Position numbers and translations under genes: made by a program. This document shows, piece by piece, positions 33,992 through 43,141 of a stretch of 64,000 nt of DNA. Position 1 is the stretch's first letter, and every line of letters begins with the position of its first letter. The DNA comes from CAZTHK01 sp964613215 (GTDB taxonomy: Bacteria > Krumholzibacteriota > Krumholzibacteriia > Krumholzibacteriales > CAZTHK01). Below the pieces are notes generated by a model. That model saw nothing but the letters and a program-made list of their open reading frames with translations, was not told the DNA's origin and ran no database searches. The DNA lies in the NCBI GenBank assembly GCA_964613215.1, contig CAZTHK010000015.1, positions 47,544 through 111,543 on the forward strand, given 5' to 3'.

Positions 33992-35092
33992 ATGAAAACA
34001 ACACTTACGGTGATAAAGGCTGATATAGGTTCCATAGGCGGCCATATTAAACCGGGTGAAAGATTAAAGAATAGAGTAAAGGATTTTATCGAAGATAGGG
34101 GAACCAGGTTAATACACGATTATTTCATAAGCTCAACCGGTGATGATATTGCCATACTGTTGAGTCACAGCGGGGGTAAGGGAAATAGTGAAATACATAA
34201 AATGGCCTGGGACGCCTTTACCGAGGGGACGGAACTGGCAAAGGAGATGGGATTATACGGAGCCGGCCAGGATCTGCTCAAGGATGCCTTCAGCGGTAAT
34301 GTGAAGGGGATGGGGCCTGCAGTGGCGGAGCTTGAGTTCGAGGAGCGCCCTAATGAGCCCTTTCTGTTTTTCGCAGCTGACAAAACTGACCCCGGAGCGT
34401 ATAACCTGCCCCTGTATCTCGGTTTCTGTGATCCCATGCACTGCAGCGGGCTGATACTGAGCCCCAAGATGAATAAAGGTTTTACCTTCGACATAATGGA
34501 TGTTGCCCATACCGAGGGGGACAGGGTAATTTCACTGAACGCTCCGGAGGATCTTTATGATATAGCCGCCCTGCTGAGGGATAATCAGCGCTTCGTGGTG
34601 GAGAAGATCCGTTCCCGCAGCAGTGGCGAGGAGGCGGTGGCGGTAAGTACCACCAGGCTTCACAATATTGCCGGAAAATACACCGGCAAGGATGACCCGG
34701 TCATGCTGATCCGGGTTCAGGGCGGTTTTCCCGCTGCCGGTGAAGTTCTGAGCCCTTATTCCAAGGGTCATTATGTGGCCGGATTCATGCGGGGCAGTCA
34801 TAACGGTCCCCTCATGCCGGTAAGACAGAATTCGGCGATATCATACTTTGACGGTCCTCCCATTGTGAGCTGTGCCGCTTTTTGTGTCCATGAAGGTAAA
34901 CTTACTGAGGTGGCCGATGCCTTCGATCATCCCTTCTGGGATCATGTCAGGTACAAGGTTTCACAGAAGGCTATAGACATACGTGATCAGGGTTTCTCGG
35001 GATCTGCCATGCTGGGTTACAACGAACTGGAGTACGGTGGAATAGTGGAGAGGATGAACGACATCGATAAGAGGTTCGAAGTACGCGAATAG
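33992..35092 (+). CDS. Bifunctional fructose-1,6-bisphosphate aldolase/phosphatase (FBPA/P, class V FBPase)
   Basis: Anabolic gluconeogenic enzyme combining FBP aldolase and phosphatase, common in archaea and deep-branching bacteria. Near-complete similarity to the family: TLTVIKADIGSIGGH, GDDIAILLSH, HKMAWDAF, FFAADKTDPGAYNLP, and HNIAGKYTGKDDPVMLIR with Tyr230 and Lys233 in the YxxK positions of the Schiff-base and catalytic residues. 366 residues. Ribosome site GAGGAG. Stands alone between intergenic regions of about 195 and 97 bp. Indicates unidirectional gluconeogenesis. Confidence 0.94.
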   Translation: MKTTLTVIKADIGSIGGHIKPGERLKNRVKDFIEDRGTRLIHDYFISSTGDDIAILLSHSGGKGNSEIHKMAWDAFTEGTELAKEMGLYGAGQDLLKDAFSGNVKGMGPAVAELEFEERPNEPFLFFAADKTDPGAYNLPLYLGFCDPMHCSGLILSPKMNKGFTFDIMDVAHTEGDRVISLNAPEDLYDIAALLRDNQRFVVEKIRSRSSGEEAVAVSTTRLHNIAGKYTGKDDPVMLIRVQGGFPAAGEVLSPYSKGHYVAGFMRGSHNGPLMPVRQNSAISYFDGPPIVSCAAFCVHEGKLTEVADAFDHPFWDHVRYKVSQKAIDIRDQGFSGSAMLGYNELEYGGIVERMNDIDKRFEVRE

Positions 35093-35189
35093 GATGGAAC
35101 TGTTAATCACCTGAGAGCGTATAGATAGACAGTGAAGTCCTGTGTATGAACATTTTAATTTATGCAAGGTTAAAAACAAGGGGGCAAAT

Positions 35190-35588
35190 ATGGATAGTAA
35201 CAAGGATCGATCAACTTCTGTACCGGCGGGCATTGCGGGACTGTTAGCCTACTTTATACCATTCTTCGGCGGGCTTCTGTTTCTGTTTCTGGAAAAGAAG
35301 AACCGTACGGTAAGATTCCACGCAGTCCAATCCATTCTGCTGTGGATATTCTTTGTGGTTATATCAGCTGTTGTAGTCTTCATCCCCGTTCTTAACGTGC
35401 TGGTATTTTTGTTTGTACTTATTGTATGGGTATTTATGATGTATCAGGCGCTGATGGAGCGGGAATTCGAACTGCCGGTAATTGGAGGCATCAGCCGAAG
35501 GCAGATAGGCGATATGGGCGAAGAAAGGGAAAAGAAAGAGGAAGAAACCGGTACCGGCGGGGGTGAGGAAGAGGGAGAACCCCGTTAA
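35190..35588 (+). CDS. DUF4870-like small membrane protein
   Basis: 132 residues from the ATG at 35190, chosen for AAGGGGG five bases upstream rather than a GTG further up. AGIAGLLAYFIPFFGGLLFLFLEKKNRTVRFHAVQS is the typical start of DUF4870/Tic20-like proteins, with two or three TMs, then a charged, Glu/Gly-rich cytoplasmic tail. Function unknown. Confidence 0.75.
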   Translation: MDSNKDRSTSVPAGIAGLLAYFIPFFGGLLFLFLEKKNRTVRFHAVQSILLWIFFVVISAVVVFIPVLNVLVFLFVLIVWVFMMYQALMEREFELPVIGGISRRQIGDMGEEREKKEEETGTGGGEEEGEPR

Positions 35589-36405
35589 CAGCTTCCGGAT
35601 ATTTTCAAAATATTAATTAACCGGTATGAAGTATCTTCACTCCGGGCTTCTTAACATGGCCTCTGCAAAATTCTGCCACTGGTTATAATGCTGATAAGAC
35701 TGCGTACAGAGGTCGAAATCGGTTGCCTCTGGATGAAAAGCAACCCCTCCGGCCGGTTATAAGTAAAGTATTTGCTTTTCCTGTAATGTTAAGGGGTTAA
35801 CCCCGGTGTATGTATAAATCCCGGGGATTATCCATGTCTGGGAAAGAAGATTACGCTGTGGAAGTATCACCTGAATGAAGAGAAACACAATCAACCGGTG
35901 AGGTTGCGTGTCCCTTTCAATATCTGAGATATAACCCAAATATCTCCGTTTATTTCAGACTCAATTTATAATCTTCAGGTAGAGGCGGGCTCTATTGACC
36001 GGGGAGGATAGTAAGATATATTTTTATTATGAGACCGATAAACAAAATACGGCTGTTATCGCCATGCTGGATGAAGTGCATAAGTGTATTGAAAGATGAA
36101 TGGATATTCGCTAATTTATGTAATGAACTGTTATGCCTGTTATCATTACGGGTTACTGACATGAGCGGCGGGTGGATAAGCAGTGAGATATGTAGACTCC
36201 ACAATGCCGGTTGCCCAGGATGTGATTTATCCGGCCTGTGTGATTAGAATAGATGAAGACATCAGGATGCACTGTGCTGGCTGAATAATAGTGCTTCAGC
36301 CCTGAAGAAGATGAAACAGAAAAGAGAGATTTACAATGCCGCAATGGCGGGAAGTGTAATAAGAGTTTGCGTACCGCAGGCGGCGGTGATATTGGAGGAG
36401 CGTCA
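35589..36405. other. 817-bp gene-poor region
   Basis: AT-rich intergenic DNA. Contains a 12-bp perfect palindrome GGGGTTAACCCC (35793-35804) and a 34-codon frame (TTG 35995 to TGA 36097-36099) whose codons look coding but which has only a weak ribosome site. Other frames of up to 72 codons here show no family signature. I do not call a gene. Confidence 0.4.
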
Positions 36406-37251
36406 ATGAAATCAGGCAACTTTTCGTTCAGACCTGTTGAAACAGGTGTATTCAAGCTGGATGGCGGAGCCATGTTCGGTGTTGTTCCCAAGGTGCTGTG
36501 GAGCGAAACCAATCCGGCCGATCAGAATAACCGTATAGATATGGCCATGCGGGCTTTGCTGATAGAGACGGGTGATCACAGGATTCTTATCGACAGCGGA
36601 GCGGGTGATAAGCTGGGCGAGAAGATGGTAAGGAACTATGTTATCAAATCTGAAAGGCTTACCAGTGTCCTGGAGAGGGAGGGTATAGCGCCGGAGTCTA
36701 TCACCGAAGTGGTGATAAGCCATCTGCATTTTGATCATGCCGGCGGTTTCACCTGCCGGAGGAGTGACCGGGATTACAATCTCAGTTGTCCCGGGGCGAT
36801 TCATTTCGTTCAGAAGAGTCAGTGGGAGGCGGCTGTTGATCCCAACGAAAAGGACAGGGCCAGTTTTTTCGAGGAGAATTTTCTGCCCATTCGTGAACAG
36901 GGAAAACTCCGCCTGCTGGAAGGAAGAAAGGAGATCATTCCGGGTGTGACCGTTATTCCCACCCAGGGGCACACCCCGGGACATCAGGTAACACTGGTGG
37001 ATACAGGAGAGCTTAGGCTGCTGTACTGCGCAGATCTGATTCCTCTGGTATCCCACATCAATCTGCCATACATTATGGCCTATGACCATTTTCCGCTGAG
37101 TACTCTGCGTGAGAAGAAAAATTTGCTGGGGAGGGCTGCAGCTGAGAAATGGATACTCTTCTTCGAACATGATCCCGAAATAGATGCTTGCACAGTACGG
37201 AAGAATCAAAAGGGCCGGTTTGAGGTTGATGAAGTTGTAGATATAGGATGA
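36406..37251 (+). CDS. MBL-fold hydrolase, lactonase-like
   Basis: Metallo-beta-lactamase fold with VVISHLHFDHAGGF, TQGHTPGHQVTLVDTG, LLYCADLIPLVSHINLPYIM and LFFEHDPEIDA, resembling quorum-quenching N-acyl-lactonase-type or general MBL hydrolases. ATG at 36406 has GGAGG seven bases upstream; an upstream in-frame start would add 13 unrelated residues. Eight bases separate it from the sigma-factor gene, so it likely belongs to the same operon. Substrate unknown. Confidence 0.85.
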   Translation: MKSGNFSFRPVETGVFKLDGGAMFGVVPKVLWSETNPADQNNRIDMAMRALLIETGDHRILIDSGAGDKLGEKMVRNYVIKSERLTSVLEREGIAPESITEVVISHLHFDHAGGFTCRRSDRDYNLSCPGAIHFVQKSQWEAAVDPNEKDRASFFEENFLPIREQGKLRLLEGRKEIIPGVTVIPTQGHTPGHQVTLVDTGELRLLYCADLIPLVSHINLPYIMAYDHFPLSTLREKKNLLGRAAAEKWILFFEHDPEIDACTVRKNQKGRFEVDEVVDIG

Positions 37252-37259
37252 TCTGACCT

Positions 37260-37832
37260 ATGGATGAAGATGTTATCTTGATGCAGAGGGTTTCAGAGGG
37301 AGATCTGGAAGCTTTCAGTGAACTTATAAAAAAGTATCAAAGAAGGATATACACATTTTTCCTGCGTTCCACCGGAAGTGTAGAAGACGCCGAAGATTTA
37401 ACCCAGACCCTGTTTGTCAAACTTTATAAATCTGCGGAGAATTATCGTCCCGCATCCTCTTTCAATACATATATATACAGTATAGCCAGTAATTTGGCGG
37501 TAAGTTTCGCCCGTAAGAACAAGAGGAAGAGGAGCAGTTCCATTCAGGATATGTCAGCCGGGAGGGGGCATCTCGAAGACAGGGATCATCATTCCAATCC
37601 CTCCACCAGGGTTGAGAGAGGTGAGCTGCTGGACAGCTATGTGGAAGCTCTTGATAAACTCCCCCCTGAATGGAAAACCGCAATAGAATTGAAGGTGGGC
37701 AGAGAACTCTCCTACCGCGAGATAGCAGATGTTCTGGGTAAGAGTGTTTCAGCGGTGGAATCGATTCTGTTCAGAGCCAGAAGGAGACTGGCCGATGAAC
37801 TCAGTATGTTTATGGAGGAGGAAGATGATTAG
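37260..37832 (+). CDS. ECF-type RNA polymerase sigma factor
   Basis: Sigma-70 region 2 (YKKYQRRIYTFFLRSTGSVEDAEDLTQTLFVKLY-type residues around 25-60, split here to its key DAEDLTQ core) and region 4 (LPPEWKTAIELKVG, YREIADVLGKSVSAVES, LFRARRRL). 190 residues, no region 1.1 or 3. A zinc-finger anti-sigma gene follows after 91 bp, and two CpxP-like genes after that, so it probably answers to envelope or metal stress. Reads from the upstream MBL gene. Confidence 0.93.
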   Translation: MDEDVILMQRVSEGDLEAFSELIKKYQRRIYTFFLRSTGSVEDAEDLTQTLFVKLYKSAENYRPASSFNTYIYSIASNLAVSFARKNKRKRSSSIQDMSAGRGHLEDRDHHSNPSTRVERGELLDSYVEALDKLPPEWKTAIELKVGRELSYREIADVLGKSVSAVESILFRARRRLADELSMFMEEEDD

Positions 37833-37923
37833 AGAGGGGTGACCGCAGCGGAGTTTTATTCGGCTAATTTTCTGCAAGATATGATTAAATGATGCGTTTA
37901 ACTAAACAGAGGGAGAATTACAG

Positions 37924-38370
37924 GTGAAATGTTATTTTGACAGAAATTTGATTTTAAGGGTGGCGGACGGAGAAGCTTCCCGGGATGAGAAAGCAGGTGT
38001 GGAAGAACATCTTTCTCAATGTTCAACCTGCAGCAGGTTCTACCGCCTTCTGAACCGGATGAACCAGATCCACAGGGATATGGCAGAACAGGATCCACCC
38101 GCCCGGCTGTTCCTCTCCGTAATCGAACAGGTTAAGAAGTACAGGCGCAGGATCAGAGCTCACAACAGGCTGATCAGGGTTGCCGTGCCTGTGTTTTCGG
38201 TATTGATTGTAATTCTGAGCGTTAAGGTAGGTACTCTGATCTCGACCATTTTAAATTGCGATAATAGCAAGCACGCCGAAGCTCTCAAGCTGGAGTATCT
38301 GGATGAACATCCGCCTAATTCGGCGGGAGATATCTTTACCACGGTAATGGAGGAAAAAGAGGATGACTAA
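37924..38370 (+). CDS. Zinc-finger (zf-HC2) anti-sigma factor
   Basis: N-terminal HxxxC-xx-C-type motif: EEHLSQCSTCSRFYRLL, typical of anti-sigma factors that sequester ECF sigmas, then one TM (about 81-101: RVAVPVFSVLIVILSV), and a periplasmic tail of about 45 residues. GTG start after GGGAG. The stop overlaps the ATG of the next gene by 8 bp. The short periplasmic part would sense stress through partners. Confidence 0.88.
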   Translation: MKCYFDRNLILRVADGEASRDEKAGVEEHLSQCSTCSRFYRLLNRMNQIHRDMAEQDPPARLFLSVIEQVKKYRRRIRAHNRLIRVAVPVFSVLIVILSVKVGTLISTILNCDNSKHAEALKLEYLDEHPPNSAGDIFTTVMEEKEDD

Positions 38371-38890
38371 AAGATGGCTCAAGGTGGCGCTGGTAATTTC
38401 TCTGTCATTCAATTTTGCTGTATTCGCAACGCTTGCCTATGGATGGATAGATAACAGGAACAGTATGAAGGAGAGTGTGATTGGATCGGATGCAGCCAGG
38501 AGGTCATTTGTAGAAAAGAGCCACCGGCTGGCCGGATACATAGGCCTCTCCGAAGAAAAAACCTGCCAGTTCGAAAAGATAATGCTGGAATCCCACAGTG
38601 AAGCCCAGAAGTACAGGGAGAACCTTCAGGAGGACAGGAACAGGCTTGTTGCCCTGCTGAAGGAGGACCAACCTCAAGAGAAAGCCATGATGGCTGCAGT
38701 TGACAGCATCTCCATTCATCAGAGAGATCTGGAGAAAGTGCTGGTCAGAAGAATAAGCAGCGTCCGGTCCATACTGAACCAGGAAGAGTCGGAGAGGTTT
38801 GTTGAATTGATCGAGTGCAGTCTGCGTCCCAAGTGTTGTGAGCGACAGGGTACACCCCGGTGCAGAACCATAAGGAGAGGAGATTTCTAA
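38363..38890 (+). CDS. CpxP/Spy-like membrane-anchored heavy-metal/stress protein
   Basis: One N-terminal signal anchor (ALVISLSFNFAVFATLAYG) and a long helical periplasmic domain with the pattern SEEKTCQFEKIMLESHSEAQ ... LRREL-like IDSISIHQRDLEKVL ... RSILNQEESERF, resembling LTxxQ/CpxP and CnrX-type metal sensors. Cys-rich tail CSLRPKCCERQGTPRC could bind metal. Overlaps anti-sigma gene by 8 bp and the following gene by 1 bp. Likely a sensor or chaperone feeding the anti-sigma factor. Confidence 0.7.
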   Translation: MTKRWLKVALVISLSFNFAVFATLAYGWIDNRNSMKESVIGSDAARRSFVEKSHRLAGYIGLSEEKTCQFEKIMLESHSEAQKYRENLQEDRNRLVALLKEDQPQEKAMMAAVDSISIHQRDLEKVLVRRISSVRSILNQEESERFVELIECSLRPKCCERQGTPRCRTIRRGDF

Positions 38891-39429
38891 TGAAAGCAGC
38901 TATACTCTGTTTGTTACCACTGATTGCTATGGCTATGTTGCCATCCTCCGCACCCGCCGGTGAACATGGAAACTGCCAGCACGGGTTGCTTTCGCTGAAG
39001 GGTGAAGAGAGGACTAAGCTGGAGAAACGGAAGCTGGAGCATCATAAGGCTGTGGTTGATCTCAAGGCGGAGAGGGAAAAGATCAAGATCGAAATGAAGA
39101 TGGAATGCATCAGCAGGGAGCCCGACCGGGGCAAACTCAATGACTACGCTGAAAAGATGGGTGAGATCACAGGTGACATTACCAGGAAGAAATTGGAATA
39201 CTTGCTGGATGTTAAGGGTCTTCTGAATTCGGAGCAGTGGAGTAAATTCTTGCGTTACCATTCAGCCTGGGGGGGACACGGTTGTGGCGAGTATCATTCC
39301 GGAGAGTGCCGGTATCACCGGGAGCATGATGATAAGTACAGAAAAGAACACCATGAGCACAAATATGATAGGGGTGGACGCGGAGAGGGAAAACATGAGG
39401 GGCATGAGTGTATTCATAACATGAAATAG
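38890..39429 (+). CDS. Secreted Spy/CpxP-like protein with His-rich tail
   Basis: Signal peptide (LCLLPLIAMAMLPSSAPAG), helical core with LEKRKLEHHKAVVDLKAEREKI and DVKGLLNSEQWSKF, the latter like the LTxxQ repeat of Spy, then a C-terminal tail of about 45 residues in which His, Cys, Glu and Lys dominate (HGCGEYHSGECRYHREHDD ... HHEHKYD ... HEGHECIHNMK), suited to binding Zn, Cu, Ni or Co. ATG overlaps the previous stop (TAATG) with GGAGAGGAG ribosome site. Final gene before a terminator. Confidence 0.75.
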   Translation: MKAAILCLLPLIAMAMLPSSAPAGEHGNCQHGLLSLKGEERTKLEKRKLEHHKAVVDLKAEREKIKIEMKMECISREPDRGKLNDYAEKMGEITGDITRKKLEYLLDVKGLLNSEQWSKFLRYHSAWGGHGCGEYHSGECRYHREHDDKYRKEHHEHKYDRGGRGEGKHEGHECIHNMK

Positions 39430-39457
39430 ACGGAGCCATTATTTATTGTGATGGACC

Positions 39458-39488
39458 AGGGGGAACTTGCGGTTTCCCCTTTTTTTTT
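39458..39488 (+). terminator. Intrinsic terminator of the ECF-sigma operon
   Basis: Stem AGGGGGAA (39458-39465) with TTTCCCCT (39473-39480), loop CTTGCGG, then eight T. Fits the end of the MBL-ECF-anti-sigma-CpxP-CpxP run. Confidence 0.88.
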
Positions 39489-39644
39489 GCAGGTGGGAGG
39501 CGGTGGAGCTGAAATGGCCGGTTTAAATTCAGCACATCAGTCAATCAGCAGATACCGCAGCAGTCTTTATTTTCAAGGCATTACCTTCTTATAACGGCTT
39601 GTTTGTGCGGTAACCGCCGGAAGCTTGTATTCCAGGTTTTGTGG

Positions 39645-40106
39645 CTACAGATATTCCTTTTCCGCTCTTCTTATTGCCTCTATCAAATCTCTATTATCCT
39701 GGCAGGAAAGAAGTTCATCCCTGACTTGTTTTCGCTTTATCAGCTTGGAGATCTGGGCCAGAGCTTTTATATGGGGTCCTGAGGTGTTACGGGGAGATAC
39801 CATTATGAAAAACAGTCTGGCTTTTTCTCCGTCCGGTGACTGAAAATCCACACCCCCTGAGGAACGTCCGAAGGCTACATGCAGTTTCTTTGCTGCCTCC
39901 GTCTTGGCATGAGGCACTGCCACCTGAACCCCTACACCGGTACTCTGCTTCTTTTACCTTCTTATTACCGCCTCCGGTATGGTATCGGTGTCCTTTAGCT
40001 TGTGGGCGGTACAGAGAAGATCAACCAGTTCCGCCAGGGCCTCTTCCTTGGTGGCAGCTTCCATGTTCAGCAGGATGGCGTTCTTCTTTATCTTATCCGA
40101 CAGCAT
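39645..40106 (-). pseudogene. ptsN: ptsN-like EIIA-Ntr/fructose domain with one in-frame stop
   Basis: PTS EIIA-type protein: ATG at 40106 with GGAGCGGAG upstream, MLSDKIKKNAILLNMEAATK ... AELVDLLC ... DTIPEAVIRR, then TAA at 39954-39956, then in the same frame KKQSTGVGVQVAVPHAK, HVAFGRSSGG ... FFIMVSPRN and onward to a normal C-terminus. The phosphoacceptor His in VPHAK is intact. A family protein would read IRREKKQSTGVG, so one GAA to TAA change (or a sequencing error) would explain it. Without the stop it would be a full-length 153-residue protein. The downstream part can restart only at GTG 39923, lacking half the domain. Confidence 0.75.
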
Positions 40107-40171
40107 CTCCGCTCCTGTGTTCTTCGAAATATGTATGTAAATTAGTGGAGGGAAACAGGGTTGTCAATTAA

Positions 40172-40849
40172 TTATATCCGGATTCCGGTGGTGAGATAGA
40201 AGTAGGTCCCGGAGTAGTCCAGTACCGTTTTCTGATTTTCCTCTTGGTTGAAATATATTTCGTCCCTGAACTTATTCACGAAGGGTTTGAACTCCAGTCT
40301 CCGGTAGCCCAGCTGGAATCCTACCTCTACAGGTTTGAGGAAGTTGGTAGTGATTTCGGTGAATATCTCTAACCCATTATCGGCAGCTTTGAAGTTCTGA
40401 ATCAGTCCTCCGGTATATTCGTTAGTTTGATAGTCGCTCAATCCGAATATTCTATTGATCCCGGCATTGATGTCAACCGATGTCAGCTTCAGGGCTGATA
40501 CCGCCACTCCCAGCGAGTATAACCCCACCGGAGCTCTGTATGCTACTGAATATGTCTCTGCATCCACCTGAGCTTCGGCGTAGAAATGCTCATATCCCAT
40601 GGTCAGGGCAGCCCGGCCGAGCACCCATATTCTGCCTTCCGCAGCGATATTTATTCCATTGGTTATCTGATCCAGGTTGGCTCCTATCTTCTGTCTCCGG
40701 GCATTGATATGTCTGTTGAGTTTTTCCATGGAGTAATATCCCAGCCCCACACTTCCACGCAGAGACAATTCAAGGGGGAAAGCGCCAGAATCAGAGAGTG
40801 GAAGAATTAGCATTAGTGCAGTGACAGATATAACTGCCAATCGTTTCAT
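40172..40849 (-). CDS. Predicted outer-membrane beta-barrel protein
   Basis: Signal peptide (VISVTALMLILPLSDSGAF) followed by alternating amphipathic strands with Gly and aromatic residues, ending YFYLTTGIRI, so a final hydrophobic strand typical of barrels. 225 residues, roughly eight to ten strands. Ribosome site AGGAG. No family recognised. Function unknown, location by inference. Confidence 0.65.
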   Translation of the reverse strand: MKRLAVISVTALMLILPLSDSGAFPLELSLRGSVGLGYYSMEKLNRHINARRQKIGANLDQITNGINIAAEGRIWVLGRAALTMGYEHFYAEAQVDAETYSVAYRAPVGLYSLGVAVSALKLTSVDINAGINRIFGLSDYQTNEYTGGLIQNFKAADNGLEIFTEITTNFLKPVEVGFQLGYRRLEFKPFVNKFRDEIYFNQEENQKTVLDYSGTYFYLTTGIRI

Positions 40850-40888
40850 GTTGCTCCTATTATTAAATTATTAATTCAGTATAGTAAA

Positions 40889-42034
40889 TTACCCTTCTTT
40901 TGAAAAGTAAGATTTAAGCCGGCTTATACCCTGTTTGAGATTTTCCAGGGAGTTGGCGTAGGATATTCTGAGATGCCCCTCTCCCGACTCCCCGAAATCT
41001 ATCCCCGGAGTAAGAGCCACCCCGGTATTTTCAAGTATATCGAAGGCCAGGTGATAGGAATCCATCTTGCTGTTTTCAGCATTGACCAGAAAGTAGAAGG
41101 CTCCCTGCGGTTCCACTGCAAAGGTCAGCCCCAGGGGAGGAAGTTCCCCGGCCAGATACCGGCGCCTCCGGTCATAGGTTCTGTTCATCTCCTTCACCTC
41201 GGGATGATCTTCGGTTAAGGCTGCCACCCCGGCCTTCTGAACGAATGAGTTGGGTGAGATAAAGAAATTCTGTTGAAGTATATGCAGTGATCTTACGCTC
41301 TCCGGTGGTGCTATTATATAGCCCAGCCGCCACCCGGTCATGGCGAACAATTTGGAAAATCCATTTAGCACAAAGGTATTGGAGGTAAATTCCAGGGTGG
41401 TATGTTCCCGGATACCGTAGGTGAGACCGTGGTAAATCTCATCGCTGATCACAGGGATACCTGAATCTGTGATCTCCCTCATCTCCTCAGGCGGGATTAC
41501 TGTACCGGCCGGGTTGGAGGGCGAATTTATTATTATCCCTCTGGTCTTTTCACTGATATTTGTTCTGATATCATCCGGGGAGGGTTGAAAGCCGTGTTCC
41601 TCTGCGGCGGGTACATACCTGGGCACTCCTCCCAGGTATTTTATAAAGTTGGGATAACAGGGATAGCAGGGATTGCCGATAATTATCTCATCTCCGGGAT
41701 CGTTTATCAGGATGGAGAGCACAGTAAGCAGGGCGGGGGAAACCCCCATGGTTATAAGCACCTGCTCACCGGAAACATCGACACCATATTTGCTGTTGTA
41801 GCAGGAAGCTACCGCACAACGCAGTTCCTCGGTGCCCCGGCTGTCGGTATAGTGGGTTTCACCTTCCCTCAGTGCCTGTACACAAGCATCTATAATTTTG
41901 GGCGGGGTTGAAAAGTCAGGTTCCCCTATCTCCATGTGGATGATTGATCTTCCTTCATTCTCCAGCTGGATGGCCCTCTCCAGTACATCCATGACTATGA
42001 ATGGTTTGATCTTCTGTTGTATTCTCGAATACAT
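40889..42034 (-). CDS. PLP-dependent class I/II aminotransferase
   Basis: Fold-type I aminotransferase: MEIGEPDFSTPP, SRGTEELRCAVASCYNS, GNPCYPCYPNFI, NSPSNPAGT, SDEIYHGLTYG and the PLP lysine in NGFSKLFAMTGWRLGY, then RISYANS at the end. 381 residues, typical of the aspartate/alanine-transaminase-like group. Substrate not determinable. Nine bases separate it from the DUF3078-like gene on the same strand. Confidence 0.92.
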   Translation of the reverse strand: MYSRIQQKIKPFIVMDVLERAIQLENEGRSIIHMEIGEPDFSTPPKIIDACVQALREGETHYTDSRGTEELRCAVASCYNSKYGVDVSGEQVLITMGVSPALLTVLSILINDPGDEIIIGNPCYPCYPNFIKYLGGVPRYVPAAEEHGFQPSPDDIRTNISEKTRGIIINSPSNPAGTVIPPEEMREITDSGIPVISDEIYHGLTYGIREHTTLEFTSNTFVLNGFSKLFAMTGWRLGYIIAPPESVRSLHILQQNFFISPNSFVQKAGVAALTEDHPEVKEMNRTYDRRRRYLAGELPPLGLTFAVEPQGAFYFLVNAENSKMDSYHLAFDILENTGVALTPGIDFGESGEGHLRISYANSLENLKQGISRLKSYFSKEG

Positions 42035-42043
42035 CCTCCGCCT

Positions 42044-42901
42044 TTATAGCAGGTTATAGGTAAAACCGAGAGCTATGGTCTGCTTGATCTGGCGTCTGCT
42101 TGAGATATCCTTGTCGTAGAACAGCTTGAAGTTGATATTTACATTGAAATATTTTGAAATCGATACAGTCAGAACATTATCCCACTGGACATCGGTCTGG
42201 TCCAGGGCCTCGAAGGTGGAGAACAGCTCCAGCTTGGATGTCAACAGGGTGTTTTCAGCTATCTTCCAGTTCAGATCGGTGACCGATTCCGCACCAAGTT
42301 CGCTCCTGGTTTTTTCTATTTCGCTGGTTTCCGGATCATCTGCATATGGTACCGGATGATCACTGGTGACTGTTTGTTTGAGTGAAAAGCCGAAACGGGT
42401 TTTTATCAATTCATTGGGTTGATATTCAGCTCCCGCCGCCTCCCTGAAGTAGGCTGGATCCATGAATGCGGATATCTCCGTTCTGGATTCCTCCCGGTAG
42501 CTGTATCCCGGTGCAAACTGGGATTCTGCAGTAGCAGAAAGATAGGGGCTGATTCGAGAAAGTTTGTAGGTTAGGACTGTCTCCAGTTTTATTTCATCTA
42601 TGGATTTTCTTGCTTTCTCATCCCCGGTTTTGGTGGAGCCATAGGAGAATTTACCTGAGTTGGTCCACTGGGTCTTTTCCCGGTCGAGGGTGAAGTTAAA
42701 GTTGAGGTTGGTCTGCCAGGCAATAGCATCTTCCCCTCCCTGGGCCCAGTTATCAAAGCTGGTCTGGGTCAGATTGATCCCTGTAGTCATCTTTTCAGTC
42801 CAGCCGTGAGGGGTTTGTTCCTTGCCCGTGTCTTCAGCGTGAGCGCCGCTGATGCAGATTATTAAGATGAGCAATGCAGGTATGATAATCTGTTCTTTCA
42901 T
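42044..42901 (-). CDS. DUF3078-like outer-membrane protein
   Basis: Signal peptide (ALLILIICISGAHA) and a barrel with the characteristic start TTGINLTQTSFDNWAQGG and later TNLNFNFTLDREKTQWTN, matching DUF3078 proteins of Bacteroidota and relatives. 285 residues, C-terminus FTYNLL as expected for a final strand. Ribosome site GGGAGAG. May be co-transcribed with the aminotransferase. Function unknown; its presence supports an FCB-type organism. Confidence 0.75.
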   Translation of the reverse strand: MKEQIIIPALLILIICISGAHAEDTGKEQTPHGWTEKMTTGINLTQTSFDNWAQGGEDAIAWQTNLNFNFTLDREKTQWTNSGKFSYGSTKTGDEKARKSIDEIKLETVLTYKLSRISPYLSATAESQFAPGYSYREESRTEISAFMDPAYFREAAGAEYQPNELIKTRFGFSLKQTVTSDHPVPYADDPETSEIEKTRSELGAESVTDLNWKIAENTLLTSKLELFSTFEALDQTDVQWDNVLTVSISKYFNVNINFKLFYDKDISSRRQIKQTIALGFTYNLL

Positions 42902-43141
42902 GGGTCTCTCCCTTGATCTGGTGAATGTCCCGCCGGCAGTTTGCCGGTTGATCCCGGTTTAATGGTCTGGCAGGCCCCTCTGTGATGTTCCGTTGATCTC
43001 TGCAGCAGCGACAGCTGATTTCCCAACCGGGGCTTTAACTATTTCCCTGTACGTTGTATATTCCATATGTGGATTGCAGTCAACAGAATTCTGGCGGGGA
43101 GATGTTTCAGAGGATAAAAATCAGAATAAGGAGGTAGAAGA

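Noticed and set aside
35995..36099. 34-codon frame with coding-like codons in a gene-poor region
   Set aside because: Weak ribosome site, no hydrophobic or domain signature, surrounded by non-coding DNA; insufficient to call.
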